Positions 4,321 through 5,140 of a stretch of DNA of 5,140 nt are shown here, piece after piece. The stretch's first letter is position 1, and each line of letters begins with the position of its first letter. Origin of the DNA: Candidatus Uhrbacteria bacterium RIFCSPLOWO2_02_FULL_49_11 (GTDB lineage Bacteria > Patescibacteriota > Patescibacteriia > 2-02-FULL-49-11); the NCBI GenBank assembly GCA_001791465.1, contig MGER01000001.1, forward strand, positions 12,347 through 17,486. The letters run 5' to 3'. Both the position numbers and the translations under genes were made by a program. The notes below the pieces were generated by a model, which was given only the letters and a program-made list of their open reading frames with translations, was not told the DNA's origin and searched no databases.

Positions 4321-5052
4321 ATGAAAAAATTAATTTCACTCACCACCTTGATTTTTATTTTAAGTTATACACTTCCCGCGCCCTCACTTGCCCAAGGTAT
4401 GATGGGTTTCAATAACCCTGCGGTGCAAAGTGATGATGGACATACCGCGCGCGAAGAAGCTGAGGGAAAAGCGATTTGGGAGAACCTTTCCGCCGGCAGG
4501 CAGGGATCCGTCTCGGGCGGACAAGACGGCGGATTAACATGTGCAGATCTCACCGATGAAAATTTTGGAGTGCTTGGCGAATATTTTATGGGACAGATGG
4601 CCGGTGATTCCCATGAAGCAATGAATAACATGATGATTCGGATGATGGGCGAAGAAGGCGAGGAGGCGATGCACGTTGCGATGGGTAAAAGGATATCAGG
4701 ATGCGAGCCAAACGCCGCAATCCCCCAAAATATGATGAATAGCGGCATGATGCAAATGATGTTGGGCAGCGGCATGATGGGCAACTGGTCAGGCTCATCC
4801 GCGCTCAATAATAATCCTATTAACCCTGTGTCTATGATGAATTTTGGTTTCGCGCCTTTTGGCTGGATTTTTATGATTCTTTTTTGGGTCTTGGTGATTA
4901 CGGGAATTGTTGCCTTAATAAAATGGATAGCCGGTCAAAATAAAACTGAGAGCAGGAGCGGCAAGTCTGCTTTGGATATTCTCGAAGAGAGATATACGAA
5001 AGGTGAGATAGAGAGACAAGAATTTGAGGAGAAAAAGAAGGATTTAAAATAG
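4321..5052 (+). CDS. Secreted/membrane-anchored methionine-rich protein with C-terminal SHOCT domain
   Basis: The 243-aa protein has five parts. (1) A signal peptide, MKKLISLTTLIFILSYTLPA and on to SLA (1-24), with probable cleavage before Q25. (2) A low-complexity linker (25-72). (3) A compact region bounded by C74 and C128 containing GEYFMGQMAGDSHEAMNNMM and RMMGEEGEEAMH, helical in character, with H98 and H118 among the methionines. (4) A Met/Asn/Gly stretch (137-175) with MM pairs at 138, 143, 146, 152 and 172. (5) A transmembrane helix (about 178-203) followed by basic residues and a SHOCT motif (216-242, SALDILEERYTKGEIERQEF). The topology predicts Met-rich regions outside the membrane and SHOCT inside. 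About 21 methionines lie in the extracytoplasmic part, resembling Cu(I)-binding Met-rich proteins such as parts of CopA, PcoE or CusF-like systems, but I see no known copper domain, so copper binding is inference. SHOCT domains usually mediate oligomerisation. It begins 3 nt after DUF302 and is the last gene of the operon visible here. Confidence 0.85.
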   Translation: MKKLISLTTLIFILSYTLPAPSLAQGMMGFNNPAVQSDDGHTAREEAEGKAIWENLSAGRQGSVSGGQDGGLTCADLTDENFGVLGEYFMGQMAGDSHEAMNNMMIRMMGEEGEEAMHVAMGKRISGCEPNAAIPQNMMNSGMMQMMLGSGMMGNWSGSSALNNNPINPVSMMNFGFAPFGWIFMILFWVLVITGIVALIKWIAGQNKTESRSGKSALDILEERYTKGEIERQEFEEKKKDLK

Positions 5053-5140
5053 GGCGTTTTCTCCGCGGAGTTTACCCCGCACTTGATACGGAGTTCCGAA
5101 AGCAATTTATCGTATTGGAATTCCAATGTTTCTGCGGTAG
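5053..5140. repeat. Intergenic tail with several small palindromes
   Basis: These 88 bases follow the SHOCT gene and contain the exact palindromes CTCCGCGGAG (5061-5070) and ATTGGAATTCCAAT (5114-5127). ACCCCGC (5074-5080) and ACGGAGT (5088-5094) form a degenerate stem around ACTTGAT, and the 7-mer CGGAGTT occurs twice (5067-5073 and 5089-5095). The degenerate stem could be the end of the operon mRNA, but no U-run follows. No coding signal is seen before the window ends. Confidence 0.4.

Noticed and set aside
1..5140. Recoded genetic code (TGA as Gly or Trp)
   Set aside because: All clear genes are full length under the standard code with no internal TGA, and their motifs are intact.

Overview
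The window reads as one contiguous piece of a bacterial chromosome, probably from an uncultivated lineage. All six recognisable genes are on the + strand and use the standard code. The protein set (an AhpF-like flavin disulfide reductase, a class I/II aminotransferase, a hexameric-type glutamate dehydrogenase, DsrE, DUF302 and a Met-rich SHOCT protein), the A/T-rich palindrome built on CCAAAT/GGATTT words, and the CCCCCT/AGGGGG hairpins together recall Candidate Phyla Radiation (Patescibacteria, Parcubacteria-like) metagenome assemblies. That placement is inference from recollection, not a search result.

Left block (1-3272), comparatively G+C rich: the 3' part of a thioredoxin-reductase/AhpF-like flavoprotein, cut by the window edge; a hairpin directly after its stop; a PLP-dependent aminotransferase whose stop lies inside a large imperfect inverted repeat; and a complete glutamate dehydrogenase with an unusual four-Cys/one-His insert. 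The last two fit together metabolically, since GDH interconverts 2-oxoglutarate and glutamate and the aminotransferase would use glutamate as amino donor or product.

Middle (3273-3594), no intact gene: a stem-loop; a minus-strand stretch that reads like the C-terminal remnant of a protein; and a compact 168-bp palindromic element at 3383-3550. The element has 23-bp terminal inverted repeats (19 of 23 matching), an exact central palindrome, and a perfect 8-bp direct repeat (ACCAGTTG) abutting both ends. This is the signature of a MITE-like non-autonomous transposable element. An extended -10 promoter candidate lies just beyond its right end.

Right block (3595-5052), visibly more A+T rich: a tight three-gene operon (gaps of 15 and 3 nt). 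It encodes a cytoplasmic DsrE-family protein with a CxxC motif, a DUF302 protein with a CxxC motif, and a secreted/membrane-anchored methionine-rich protein ending in a transmembrane helix and a SHOCT domain. Thiol-rich plus methionine-rich content suggests reactive sulfur and/or copper(I) handling; this is a hypothesis. The last 88 bases hold only small palindromes.

Most worth following up are the MITE-like element, the dsrE-DUF302-SHOCT operon, the Cys cluster in GDH, and the palindrome that supplies the aminotransferase's C-terminal tail. None of the five visible start codons has a Shine-Dalgarno sequence, and five of the six stops are TAG.
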